Part shown: one piece after another, positions 49,345 to 60,800 of the stretch | How positions within the stretch are numbered: position 1 is the stretch's first letter | Layout: every line of letters starts with the position of its first letter | DNA from: GWA2-66-18 sp964537395 | Lineage (GTDB): Bacteria > Elusimicrobiota > Elusimicrobia > UBA1565 > UBA9628 | Assembly: GCA_964537395.1 (NCBI GenBank) | Contig: CAZIBN010000003.1 | Span: 9,687-73,686 of the forward strand | Length of the DNA: 64,000 nt | Direction: 5' to 3' | Made by a program: the position numbers and the translations under genes | Notes under the pieces: model-generated | The model's input: the letters and a program-made list of their open reading frames with translations, nothing else | Told to the model about the DNA's origin: nothing | Database searches by the model: none

Positions 49345-51329
49345 TTCGCCGGGCGCGCGCGGTCGATCCGCTCGAGGGCCTTGCGGGCCGCCGCGTTGTC
49401 GGGATCGATGCGCAGGATGCGCAGGAACATGGTGCTCGCCTGCAGGTACTCGCCGCGCGCGTAATGCTCCACGCCCTTCTGATAAAGGCCCTCGACCTCG
49501 CGAGGATCGCCCACGGGGACGACACGCCGGGGCTGCTCAGCCTTGGGCGGAGCGGGTGCCACCGCAGCGGGCGCCAGGCCTCCGGGCATCGCCTTGCCGG
49601 CGGCGGCATCCCGCGCCAGCTTCAGGTACGCCTTCAGCGACACGAGCTCACGCTCGCGCGTCTCGATCTTCTCCGCGGTCTCCCAGGCCTGGATCGCCTC
49701 GAGGTAGCGTCCCGCCAGATAGCGCTGCGAGCCCAGGCGCTCGAGAGCGGTCGCGTTCTCGGGCTCGAGGAGGATCACATCCGTCAGCAGCGACTCGACC
49801 TGTGCTGCGTCGGAGCGCGTGTGCGCGTACTCCACGCGCCACAGGAGCTCGTCGATGTAGCCGCGCGGATGCCCCGACGGCAGGCGGTCGGCCTTGAGGC
49901 CGGTCTTCGTCTCCAGGGTCTGCGCCAGCGCTTCGATGCGCGCGTCGTTGCCGCTGAGCGCCAGCGCGTAGGAGACGTGCAGCAGGGCCGCGCGGTCCTC
50001 CCCGTTGAGGTACGCGGCGAGCGCATCGACCACGCCCTTGTCCTGGCGCGCGGCCGGCTCCGGAAGCTCGGTGTAGTGATAGGCCGCGTCCTCAAGCCGG
50101 GTGCCCAGGCGCTCAAGGCCGGGGGCCAGAGGCTGGGCCTTGGACAATTCGTCGAACGCGACCTTGGCCGCGCGGTAGCGGCGCTGGCGGATCAGGGCGC
50201 GCACGGAATCAAGCCGGGGATCGGAGAGGTCCTGCGGGCGCGCCTGGTCAGCGTACTCATAGCCGAAGCCCGGGGTGGCGCTCGACACCACAGTCTGGCC
50301 CGTGCGCGCGCGCTTGGCCTGCTCCAGAAGATCCTGCGACAGCTCTTCGTCCACGGAGGGGGCGCCGAAATGGAAGCTCAGGCCCATGCGATGTGAGCCC
50401 GACTGCCCCTGCACGCCGGCGACCGGAAGCAGATACGCGTAGTCGACCTGGATCTTGTTGATCCGGTACGACGCGCCGAGCGTGAACTGCCGCCAGTCGC
50501 CGCTGCCGATGCCGAGCGACCCGCGCACCCCGAACTGGCCGTGGTCGAGCGTCGGGAAGTAGCGCTCGGCCGCGAAGATCGCGTCCTTCGCCAGAGTGCC
50601 GTCAGCGGCGCGATGCAGCTTCAGCTCGCCGACGAGGCTCATCCACAGCGACTTGTACGCCAGGCCCGTGTTCACCGCGCGGTCGAGCTTCTCGGTGCCG
50701 TTGAACGCGACGTTGGGCGTCAGCGCGTGCTGGATGACGAGGCCGGCCTGCAGGCGCCGGGGGAAGCGATAGATGATGCCGAGATCGACATCGGGCGCGC
50801 TCTTCGAGGTGGAGCCGGAGAGCACCGGATCGGGGCCGAGCGAGCAGTTGAGGCCGCTGCAGGCGTTGGCCGCCTCGGCGCTGCGCGTGAACGAGCGCAT
50901 CAGGTATTTGGTGGTCGCTCCAAGGTACAGCTTTCCGCCCTGCGTGCCGCCGAAGACCTGGCGACCGTAGGCGGCCGCCAGCGACTGCTCCTGGTAAAGC
51001 CCGCTCAGCGAGAACCGCTCGTAGGACAGCCCCAGCGCGCCCTGGCGGCCGCGCGACAGCGGGTGGGCATAAGCGAGCTGGGAGGCGCCGATGTCCGAGC
51101 CGTCGGAGAGGCCGGCGTACAGCTTGGAGTACGCCGCCGCGAACTGGGGGCGTTCCAGCTGCGCCAAACCGGCGGGGTTGTAGTGGATCGCGTAGGCGTC
51201 GTCGGCCAGCGCGGTGAAGGCGTCACCCATCCCGGGAGCGCGCGCGCCCGCGCCGGTCTCATCGAACACGGCGCGCGCGGGCGCCGCGACGAAGAGGAGC
51301 GCGAAGGCGGCCGCGAGAAGATATCTCAT
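49341..51329 (-). CDS. PorV/PorQ-like outer-membrane barrel fused to TPR repeats
   Basis: 662 residues; signal peptide (RYLLAAAFALLFVAAPARAV). The start of the mature part, GAGARAPGMGDAFTALADDA, then YAIHYNPAGLAQLERPQFAA, is the PorV/UPF0164 (FadL-like barrel) signature. Strands continue to about residue 340, ending GQSGSHRMGLSFHFG. Residues 350-660 are TPR-like, including ENATALERLGSQRYLAGRYL and EHYARGEYLQASTMFLRILR. PorV shuttles T9SS substrates to the attachment complex; the TPR fusion could serve as a docking arm. Overlaps its neighbours by 4 nt on both sides. Confidence 0.85.
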   Translation of the reverse strand: MRYLLAAAFALLFVAAPARAVFDETGAGARAPGMGDAFTALADDAYAIHYNPAGLAQLERPQFAAAYSKLYAGLSDGSDIGASQLAYAHPLSRGRQGALGLSYERFSLSGLYQEQSLAAAYGRQVFGGTQGGKLYLGATTKYLMRSFTRSAEAANACSGLNCSLGPDPVLSGSTSKSAPDVDLGIIYRFPRRLQAGLVIQHALTPNVAFNGTEKLDRAVNTGLAYKSLWMSLVGELKLHRAADGTLAKDAIFAAERYFPTLDHGQFGVRGSLGIGSGDWRQFTLGASYRINKIQVDYAYLLPVAGVQGQSGSHRMGLSFHFGAPSVDEELSQDLLEQAKRARTGQTVVSSATPGFGYEYADQARPQDLSDPRLDSVRALIRQRRYRAAKVAFDELSKAQPLAPGLERLGTRLEDAAYHYTELPEPAARQDKGVVDALAAYLNGEDRAALLHVSYALALSGNDARIEALAQTLETKTGLKADRLPSGHPRGYIDELLWRVEYAHTRSDAAQVESLLTDVILLEPENATALERLGSQRYLAGRYLEAIQAWETAEKIETRERELVSLKAYLKLARDAAAGKAMPGGLAPAAVAPAPPKAEQPRRVVPVGDPREVEGLYQKGVEHYARGEYLQASTMFLRILRIDPDNAAARKALERIDRARPAK

Positions 51330-51685
51330 CGCACCACCAGGACGGCTCCGGAGTAGGTGCGCTGCTCGATGCTCAAGACATAGATATACACGCCCGCGTT
51401 CACGGTCTGCCCGTTGGCGCGCGCATCCCAGGTTTTAAAGGTGTCGCCGGCGTCGACCGAGAGGCTGAGCACCTCGCGTCCGCGCAGATCGTAGATGCGG
51501 ATGCGCCCGCTCGAATCGCGCGGGTTGGAGAACCGGAAGGTGATGCCGTCGTTGAAGGTGTCGCCGTTGGGCGTGATGATCCGGTTCGTCGGGCCCGTGA
51601 ACGCGAAGCCCAAAGGGGCGATGCCCGGCACCGCAGCCGTGGCGAAGACGCCGAAGAAGAGCACTAAAGTCCTGAGGAAGGGCAT
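51326..51685 (-). CDS. Free-standing T9SS-type C-terminal sorting domain protein
   Basis: 119 residues: a signal peptide (RTLVLFFGVFATAAVPGIAP) followed directly by a FlgD/CHU-C-like domain (NRIITPNGDTFNDGITFRFS, RIRIYDLRGREVLSLSVDAG, VNAGVYIYVLSIEQRTYSGA, VLVVR). The same pattern ends the giant beta-helix protein encoded just upstream. With no passenger, the protein consists only of the sorting domain. Its stop overlaps the PorV-like ATG (ATGA). A Shine-Dalgarno-like AGGGG lies about 8 nt before the start. Confidence 0.85.
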   Translation of the reverse strand: MPFLRTLVLFFGVFATAAVPGIAPLGFAFTGPTNRIITPNGDTFNDGITFRFSNPRDSSGRIRIYDLRGREVLSLSVDAGDTFKTWDARANGQTVNAGVYIYVLSIEQRTYSGAVLVVR

Positions 51686-51770
51686 ATGCTTCCCCTATTA
51701 TGGGGAAACCGTGCGAAATCCATGTTTCGCACCCGCGAATTCGATTATAAGGGCTTATTTAGCGACATAT

Positions 51771-51786
51771 AGGGCCCGTAGGCCCT
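51771..51786. terminator. Small hairpin after the giant beta-helix gene
   Basis: AGGGCC-CGTA-GGCCCT in the 173-bp gap between the giant gene and the sorting-domain gene. Short stem and no U-run, so a weak terminator at best. The rest of this gap shows nothing else I can support. Confidence 0.35.
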
Positions 51787-51858
51787 TCCTGGATGGCCGC
51801 TCGTGCTGATAATGTGCCGAATAAAGCACCCGAACTAGCACCGGAACGAGTGACTCTC

Positions 51859-54800
51859 CTATTTCAGGATCACGATCGAGCCGCTGTACACCCGCCCTTC
51901 GGCCTCGAGCTGGTACAGATAGACGCCGCTCGGGACGGGGATGCCCGCGCCGCGGCCGTCCCAGACCCGGCTGTTGGTGACGGGGCCCTGAGGAAGCTCG
52001 GACACGACCACGCGTCCGCGCAGGTCCAGTATGCGCGCGCGGACCGAGACGTCGCGCGGGTTGTCGTAGCTGAAGACCACCGTGTCGTTCTTGCCGTCGC
52101 CGTTGGGCGTGACGAAGCGGTTGGAGACGCCCGCCTGGTCGAAGCCGAAGCCCTCCGCGCGCTCGACGAGGCGGAGCTGATAGATCCCGAGGTACTTCGT
52201 CTCCAGGCTCAGAGTCTGGTCCGTTTGATCCAGACGGCCGTACATCTGGAGCCACTTCGTGCCGTTGTACCAGTAGACGCCCAGGTTGCCCGGCGTGGCC
52301 GGCACGGCGGCCGTCACGCCCGAGGCGATCACCGAGGAGGCGCCCAGCTCGTAGCGCAGCTTCAGGCGTCCCATGCCGGACATCTCGAAGTTCGTCACCG
52401 GGGTCAGGCCTCCCTGCAGGGCGGTGAACTGGATCGACTTGACCACGCGCCCGCCCAGGTCCTCGGTGCGGCTCGAGGCTTCGACGAGGTAGGCGGTCAT
52501 GGGCTGGCCGCCTACGCCCTCGATGGGCGACACGCTCGGAGACAGCACCTCGAGGTAGCTGAGGCCGTCGGGCGCGACCGCGTAGGCCGCGAGAGATCCG
52601 ACCGCGCGGACCACCGATTGGCGGGACGGGCCGGAGGCGTTCTCCGAGCGCACGTGATAGTAGTACTGCGCTCCGCCCGCGACATCGGTCCAGGTCAAGG
52701 TCGTGCTCGACACCAGGATCCTCTGTGTCCAGGTGGCGGCGACCGGGGACGTCGCTCGATAGACGCTGAAGCCCGTCAGCTCCGCGGCTGTCGCCGCGAG
52801 CGGATCGGCGAAGGCGACGCCGTCCGCGTAGCGTTGCACGGTCATCCAGCTCAAGGTCACGGCCACGCCGACGCTCGACATCGCCACGCCGAACGGCGTC
52901 TGCGCAGGGCGGATGAAGGGCAGCCGGTTCGTCACGGTCGTGACTGAAAGCGCGTAGTTGGCGGTCCCGCTCCAGTTCAGCGAGCCGACGCGGAAGTAGT
53001 AGGTCCCGCCGCCCTGCAGATTAAGCATGGTCATGGTCGAGAGCGCCGTGCCGGTCATGTAGGTGGCGTCCGCCAGCGGGATGAAGTTGGCGTTGAGGGA
53101 GACCTCGAGGACGTAGCCGGAGGCGGAGTTCGACGAGGCCGCGGGGGGTGCCACCGGCAGCGCCTGCCAGTTGATCACGACGCTCGTCGCGAAGACCTCG
53201 TACACGCTGGTCCCGGCGACCGTCTGGGCCAAGGTCACCGTGGACAGGATGGTCGGCGAATAGGCCGTCGTCTGCGCCCACAGCGCGCCGGTCTTGAAGT
53301 AGTAGGTCGTGTTCGGGTCGAGCCCGACGGGGGCGAGGCGGGCCTGGGTGCCGAAGACCGTGGTGCTGATCAAGGTCCCGCTGAAGTTGGCCGCGGTCGA
53401 GGCCGTGACCACGTAGCCGTCGGCCCCGACGGTCCCGTACTGCACGCCGGCGCTCGACAGGGCGACGAACCAGATGGCGGGCGAGGACGGCACGGGGAGG
53501 TCGGGCCAGTCGACGAGGGAGTTCGGGTCGTTCTCGCGGCCCGGGCCCTGACGCGTGCCGTAGGCGGCGCGCATGGTGACGCGTGAAGCCAGGCCCAGGG
53601 CGGCGCCGTTGACGTTGACGGCGATCGTCGCGTCCTCGAAGTTGGCGAGCGTGAAGGTGGAGACGACGGTCCCGCCCAGGAAGTCAACGGCGGTGGCGCC
53701 CGGGGCCAGCGCGCGGAAGGTGACGGAGTCGACCGACAGCGCAAAGCCCGCCGCCTGCGTCGACATCACGATGCCGCGCGCCGCGCCGGAGAAGATCACG
53801 CTGCTCATGCGGACCACGCCGGTGTTGCCCGCGTCGAGAGCCAGGCCCGTGCCCAGCGAGCGCGCGATCAAGGTGCTGGTGGTGATGCTCACGCCCACGC
53901 TGCCGGTCGACACCTCGAGCGCGGCGCCGGCCGCGTCCGTCGCGGCGAACAGGGAGCCGCTGATGACCGTGCCGGTGGACCCCGACAGGATCGCCGCCGT
54001 TGAGCCCTGCACATAGGAGAGCGAGAGCGTGTTCGACGACCCCCTGACATGGAGCGCCGAGCACGAGCCCAGGTAGCAGACGCCGCTCGCCGCGCTCGTG
54101 ATCGTGCTGCGGACGATCAGGTTGCCGGAGGAGGTCGCGTCGAGGGTAAGGGCGTAGCCACCCTGAGCGAGGATGAGGCTGTCGCTGACGGTGTTCGAGG
54201 CGGAATCAGCGACACCCAACGAGACCACGCCCGCCGCGCCCGTGGCCACCGTGCTCCGGCTGACGGTGTTGCCGCGCGACTGGTCTCCGATGACCGCGGA
54301 AAGCATCGGCCCCTCTATGTAGCTCTGCGAGATCGTGGAGGAGGAGGCCCCGTTCAGATAGAGCGCCGGGCAAGGCACGAAGCCGCAGGTGCCGCCGTTC
54401 GTGATCATCGAGCTCAGGGAGATCGAGTTCCAGCTCGAGCCGGGCTCGCTGCGCAGCGCCATGCCCTGCGCGATGAAGAACCGGCTGCTGGTGATCGTGT
54501 TGGAGGAGGACCCCGCGTCGAGGAGCACGGCGGCGTTCGCGTTGAGCGCCGTCCCCAGCGCCTGGGCCGTGCTGTAGCTGATCGTCGTCATCGTCGAGCC
54601 CGGCAGATGGAAGGCGTGCGCCGTGCCCACCGTCACGCTCGTGTAGGAGATCGTGGTCCAGCTCGAGGCCAGCACGCCCGCGTCGGTGATGAGGCCGACC
54701 GCGTCCTGGATGTTGACCGAGCTGATACGCACATAGCCGGACGAGACCGCGACGCCGTAGGTCATCGCGTTCGTCGGGCGGATGTCGAGGCCGTAGACGT

Positions 54801-57800
54801 TGACCGAGGCGTTGGCGATCACGAACGCCGCCAGCGACGCCGCCGGAGGTGCGACGACCGGGCGCAGGCCCGAGGCGGGATCGGCGAAGATGGTGATCGA
54901 CGAGCCGTTGTTCGTGAAGTTGCGCACCGTCACCTGCTCGACGTAGGTCGCGCCGTCGCGGATGATCACGCAGGCCTGGCCCGCCAGCACGGAGGGCACG
55001 CCCGCGACGGCGGCGGAGATCGTCGGGAAGTCCCGCCCGACGCCGACGTTGTGGGTCGTGGTGCAGCCCGGGAACGGGGGCGTGATCCAGTCCACGAGCC
55101 CGGCCGGGTCGTTCTCATAGGCCGGGCCGCCACGCGCGCCCGAGTAGGCGTTCATGGTGATGCGCGAGGCCGGGTTCAGCGCGGCGGCGCTGACGTCGGC
55201 GCCGATGCTCGCGTCCTCAAAGTTGGCGAGCGTGAAGGTGGACACGAAGGTCCCGCCGAGGAAGTGCACCGCCGTCGAGCCCGAGGCCAGGCCGCGGAAC
55301 GTGATCGAGTCCACGACGAGGCTGAAGCTTCCCGTGACCTGCGTCGAGATCTCGATGCCCCGCGCGGCACCCGTGAAGATCACGCTGCTCAGGCTCACCA
55401 CGCCCACGTTGTCTGGGTTCAGCGCCAGGCCGCGTCCCGCGGAGGGGGCGAACAAGGTGCTGGTCGTGATCGTCAGGTTCACGCCGCCGCCCGCGAAGGC
55501 CAGCGCCGAGCCGGCCGTGTTCGTCGCGATGAGGATCGACCCGCCGATGACCGTGCCCGTGGAGCCGCTGATGAGGGCCGCCGTCGAGCCTTGCACGTAA
55601 GAGTTCATGATCGTGTTGGACGAGCTCTTGTTGATGTAGAGCGCTGAGTTGCCCACGCTGTCGCTGACCATGGTGCTCAGGCTGATCGTGTTGTAGTTCG
55701 AGCCGATTTGGAGGGCGGCCCCGTTCTGGCCGCCCCACATGTAGCTCTGCGTCACGGTGTTCGAAGTGGTGGCATTGGCAAAGAACCCGAATTGCGTATT
55801 GCCGATCATGGTGCTCAGGCTGATCGCGTTGTCATTCGAGCCGGTGGCGGTCCAAGCCCCTCGCAGGCCGCCCCACATGTAGCTCTGCGTCACGGTGTTT
55901 GAAGCGGAGGTAGTGACGTAGAACCCGGTGATCGTATTGCCGATCATGGTGCTCAGCCTGATCGCGTTGTAGTCCGAGCCTCCGTTTAAGTAGGCCCCGT
56001 ACTGGCCGCCCCACATGTAGCTCTGCGTCACGGTGTTCGAGTCGCCGTTACTAGTGGCTACGAGGCCGTAGCTCGCATTGCCGATCATGGTGCTCAGGCT
56101 GATCGAGCTGTAGCCCGCGATGTCGAAGACGGCCCCGGACAAGCCGCCCCACATGTAGCTCTGCGTCACGGTGTTCGAGTCGGTGCCAGAGAAATACATC
56201 CCGTTGCCCGTATTTCCGATCATGGTGCTCAGGCTGATCGTATTGTAGTTCGAGCCGGTGTCGAGCTTGGCCCCAGACAAGCCGCCCCAGACGTAGCTCT
56301 GCGTCACGGTGTTGGTGTCCGAACCCAAGGCGTATAGGCCGTTGCCCGAGCTATTGCTGTTGCTGGCGAAAAGCACGGTGAACGCGTCATTCTTGCCGCC
56401 GTCGAGGAAGACGGCGTGGCTCGTGGCGGAGTTATTGACCGCCGTGCTGAAGCTGACCGCGGTCCTCGTGCTGCCGTCGAGCCAGATGCCGTGCGCGTTC
56501 CACACGGTCACCGAGCTGTAGCTGATCGCGCTCCAGGAGCTGATGCGCACGCCCGCCGTGTAGATCCCGAGGCTGCCGGCCGTGCTGATGGTGACGCTCG
56601 ACAGGGTGACATAGCCCGAGGACGCCCACACGCCGTAAGGGATGCTCTGGTTGGCCAGAACGTAAAGGCCCTGGATGTTGACCGAGGCGTTGGCGATCAC
56701 GAACGCCGCCGTCGAGGTGATGGGGGGAGAAACGATCGGGCGCAGGCCCGACGCGGGATCGGCGAGGATGGTGATCGACGAGCCGTTGTTCGTGAAGTTG
56801 CGCACCGACACCTGCTCGGCGTAGGTGGCGCCGTCGCTGATGACCACGCAGGCATGGCCGGGCAAGGTGGAAGGAAGGGCCGCGAGCCCGGCCATAATCG
56901 TCGCATAGGGCTTGCCCAAGCCGACATTGCTGGTGACCGCGCAGCCCGGATAGGGCTCGTAGCCGAGCCAGTCCACAAGGCCGTTGGGGTCGTTCTCGTA
57001 GGCCGGGCCCGAGCGCACTCCGTAGTGGGCGGCCATCGTGATGCGCGAGGCGAGGCCCAGCGCGGCGCCGCTCACGTCGGCGCCGATGCTCGCGTCCTCG
57101 AAATTGGCGAGGGTGATGGTGGAGACGAAAGTCCCGCCCAGGAAGTGGATGGCGGTCGCGCCCGTAGCCAGGCCGCGGAAGGTGACGGAGTCGACCGCAA
57201 GGATGAAGCTGCCAGCGGCCTGAGTGGAGATTTCGATACCGCGCGCGGCCCCCATGATGGTGACGCTTCCCAGGCTCACCACGCCCGAGTTGTCCGGATT
57301 CAGCGCCAGGCCTCGGCCCAACGCGGGAGCCCGCAGCGTGCTGGTCGCGATAGTCAGGTTCACGCTGCCGCCTGCGAAGGCGACCGCCGAGCCGATCGTA
57401 TTGGTCGCCACGAGCACCGAGCCCGCGACGGCGGTCCCGGTCGAGCCTGAGATATACACCGCCGTCGAGCCCTGGATATAGGAGTCGACGATGGTGATCG
57501 AAGAGGAACGATTTAAAAAGAGCCCGTAGCCCGAGGCCCCCGCGATCGTGCTCTGCACGACCGTATTTCCGATCGGATCCTGAGCCCCATCGATTTGGAT
57601 CAGCGCCGCGGGCAAGGCGCCACCGCTAAGGAACATCGAACCGCTGATCGCGTTGTATCTCCCACCGGAGATGACCAAAGCCCCGTCATTGCCGGCGGTA
57701 GCGCTGACGCCGTTGACCGTATTGTAGTTGCCGAACACGTAAAGGCCGTTTTGAAGGGAGTCAGCCGTAAGCGTGTTGTTGTTGCCGCGGAGGGAGATGC

Positions 57801-60800
57801 CGCCCGGCCGTCCGCCCAAGCCGCTGGTGCCGCCGGCGGAGGTGCTGCGGCTGACGGTATTGAAATTCCCATACAGCTCGATGCCCGCGTAAGCCGCGAT
57901 CGGATTATACACGCGGTCGATGAGGTTGTATGAGCCCTGGACATAGATCGCCCGGTTTATGGTCCCCAAGACGCGGGACATCGTGCTCGCGCTGATCGTG
58001 TTATAGGACGCGTTCGTCTCGATCCAGATCACGCTATTGTCGCCGCTCGTAGCGAGGTTCGCCGCATAGGACTGATCGAATGTATTGCTGGAGGATGTCC
58101 CGAAGAAATGCACAGCGGACAGGTTGGGCGCCATGCTGAACGCCGTGCTCAGCGAGATCGTGTTGCTGTGCGCGCTGTCGAGCTCGAAGGCGATGCCTAT
58201 GGAGTTCGAAGCGAGGATCGTCGTGAATGTATTGGAGGAGGCGCGATCGAGGAAGACGGCGTGGCGCGTAGCCGAGTTGCTGACCGCCGTGCTGTAGCTG
58301 ATCGTCGTCTTTGTCGAGCCGTCGAGCCAGTAGCCGTGCGCGTTCCAGACGGTCACCGAGCTGTAGCTGACGGCGCTCCAGGAGCTGATGCGCACGCCGG
58401 CCGTGTAGATTCCCAGGCTGCCGCTCGTGCTCACCGACACGCTCGACAGCGTCACATACGAGGACGACGCGTAGATGCCGTACGGGATATCCTGGGTGAT
58501 CACCGCGCGGATGCCCTGGACGTTGACCGAGGCGTTGGCGATGACGAAGGCCGCCGTCGACAGCGCGGGGGGAGAGACGACCGGCGTGAATCCGCTCGCC
58601 GGATCGGCGAAGATCGTGATCGACGAGCCGTTGTTCGTGAAGTTGCGCACCGTCACCTGCTCGGCGTAGGTTCCGCCGTCGCGGATGACCACGCAGGACT
58701 GCCCGCCCATGATCCTCGGCAGGGAGTTGACCGCGGACTGGATCGTCACGTAGGCGCGACCGGCGCCCACGTTCCTGGTCACCTCGCAGCCGGCGAACTT
58801 GGGCAGGTCCTCCCACTCCACGAGGTCGTTGGGGTCGTTCTCGAAGACCGGGTTCGTGCGCACGCCGTAGTGCGCGTTCATCGTGATGCGCGAGGCCAGA
58901 TCGAGCGCCGCGGCGTTGACGTTGGCGCCGATGCTGGCATCCTCGAAATTGGCGAGCGTGAAGGTGGACACGAAGGCCCCGCCCAGGAAGTGCACCGCCG
59001 TCGCCCCGGGGGCCAGCGCGCGGAACGTGATCGAATCGACCGCGAGGCTGAACGACGCACCCTGCGTCGAGATCTCGAGGCCGTGCGAGGCGCCCGTGAC
59101 GGTCACGCTGCCCAGGCTCACCACGCCCGTGTTGCCCGAGTCGAGGTACAGGCCGCGGCCCAGCGCCCGCAAGGTGCCGCTCGTGAACGTCAGGTTCACG
59201 CCGCCGTTCACAAAGGCGAGCGCCGAGCCCGCGGTGTTGGTCGCCACGAGCACACTCGTGTTGAAGACCGTCCCCGTCGAGGCGGTGACGAAGGCCGCGG
59301 TCGAGCCCTGCAGGTAGCTGCCGGAAACCGTGTTCGAGGATCCGGCGATATAAAGCGCGTACTGATTGACCCCGGCGCTGGTCATCGTGCTCAGGCTGAT
59401 GGTGTTGTGCGCCGAGCCCGACCAGATGTAGGCGCCGTGGCCCGCCGGGTTCGTCAGCCAGCTCTGGGTGATGATGTTCCAGGACGAGCCCGTGATGAAC
59501 AGCGCGGCCCAGCTGGAGGTGTTGCTGTTGGCGACGCTCTGCGAGATGGTGTTGTAGTTGGACTCGCCCTGGAGGTAGATGCCGGCGCCGTTGGGCGCCG
59601 AGAGATAGCTCGACGTGACGGAGTTCGACGACGCGGCCATCAGGAAGAGCGCGTAGGTCGTCCCGCCGGGAGCGGTCACCGTGCTCTGGCTCAGCGCGTT
59701 GTTGTTCGAGCCGTCGAGCCTGAGGCCATAGCCCACCGAGTTGTCGATGAAGCTTTGGCTGATGGTGTTCAGGTTGGACGCGTTGAGCCAGGCGGCCGCC
59801 GGGGCCGCCTGAGAGAATATCGAGCTCAAGGTGATCGTGTTGGAGTCGGCGCCGGCGGCGAGGTTCACCGCCGTTCCCGGCTTGTTCTCGAGATAGGAGC
59901 CCGTGACGAGGTTGCTCGTCGAGGCGTTGATGTCGAGCGCGTACTTCGCCGCTCCGTTGACGACCACGGTGCTGAGGCGGATGGCGTTGTAGTCAGCGCC
60001 GGCGGCGAGCCGCGCGCCGAAGCCTGTCGCGTTATACAGGAAGCTGCCCGTCACCGTGTTGGTATCGGAATTGGTCATGTAGAGGGCGGCATGGCTCGCG
60101 CTGCCGGAGACCATGGTGCTCTGGCTGATCGTGTTGAAGTCGGCGGTGGTGTCGAACAGCGCGCCGTAGCCCGCCGCGCTCCAGAGATAGGAGCCGGTCA
60201 CCGTGTTGCTGTCGGAGTCGCTCGCGTTGAAGGCGGCATAGGCCGTGCCGGCGGAAACCATGGTGCTCTGGCTGACGAGGTTGTTGCGCCCGCCGTAGAT
60301 GTAGAACGCGGTGCCGCCGGGGTTGCTCGCCAGGATGACGTCGTAGGTGCCGCTCGAGGAGTTGTTGCTGTAAACGGCGCGGTAGATCGAATTCGTGGTG
60401 AACGTGCTGTGATCGACCTGGTTGCGGGGGGCATTGACGACGTACAGGGCGTCGCCCGTGGGGTTATTCACCGAGAGCCGGCGCAGGATGTTGTCGGACG
60501 TGCCGTTGAGCTGGACCGCCTGCACGCCCGTGCCCGCGGTCGTGAAGGTGCTGTCCTGGACCGTGCTGTAGCCGCCGTTGGACATCGACAGCGCCAAGCC
60601 GGCGGGGATGTCCACGAAGACGCCCGTCACGGTACAGCTGGAGCCGCCGTCGATCGACAGGGCGATTGCGCCGGGCGCGACCACGGCGAACGTGCTCTGC
60701 GCGATCGTGTTCCTGTCGGAGCCCGTCGTATTATGGAAGGCGGCGCCAGCCGTGCCGTTGCTCTGGGCGTAAAGGCCGGTGAAGACGTTCGCCGTGGAGC

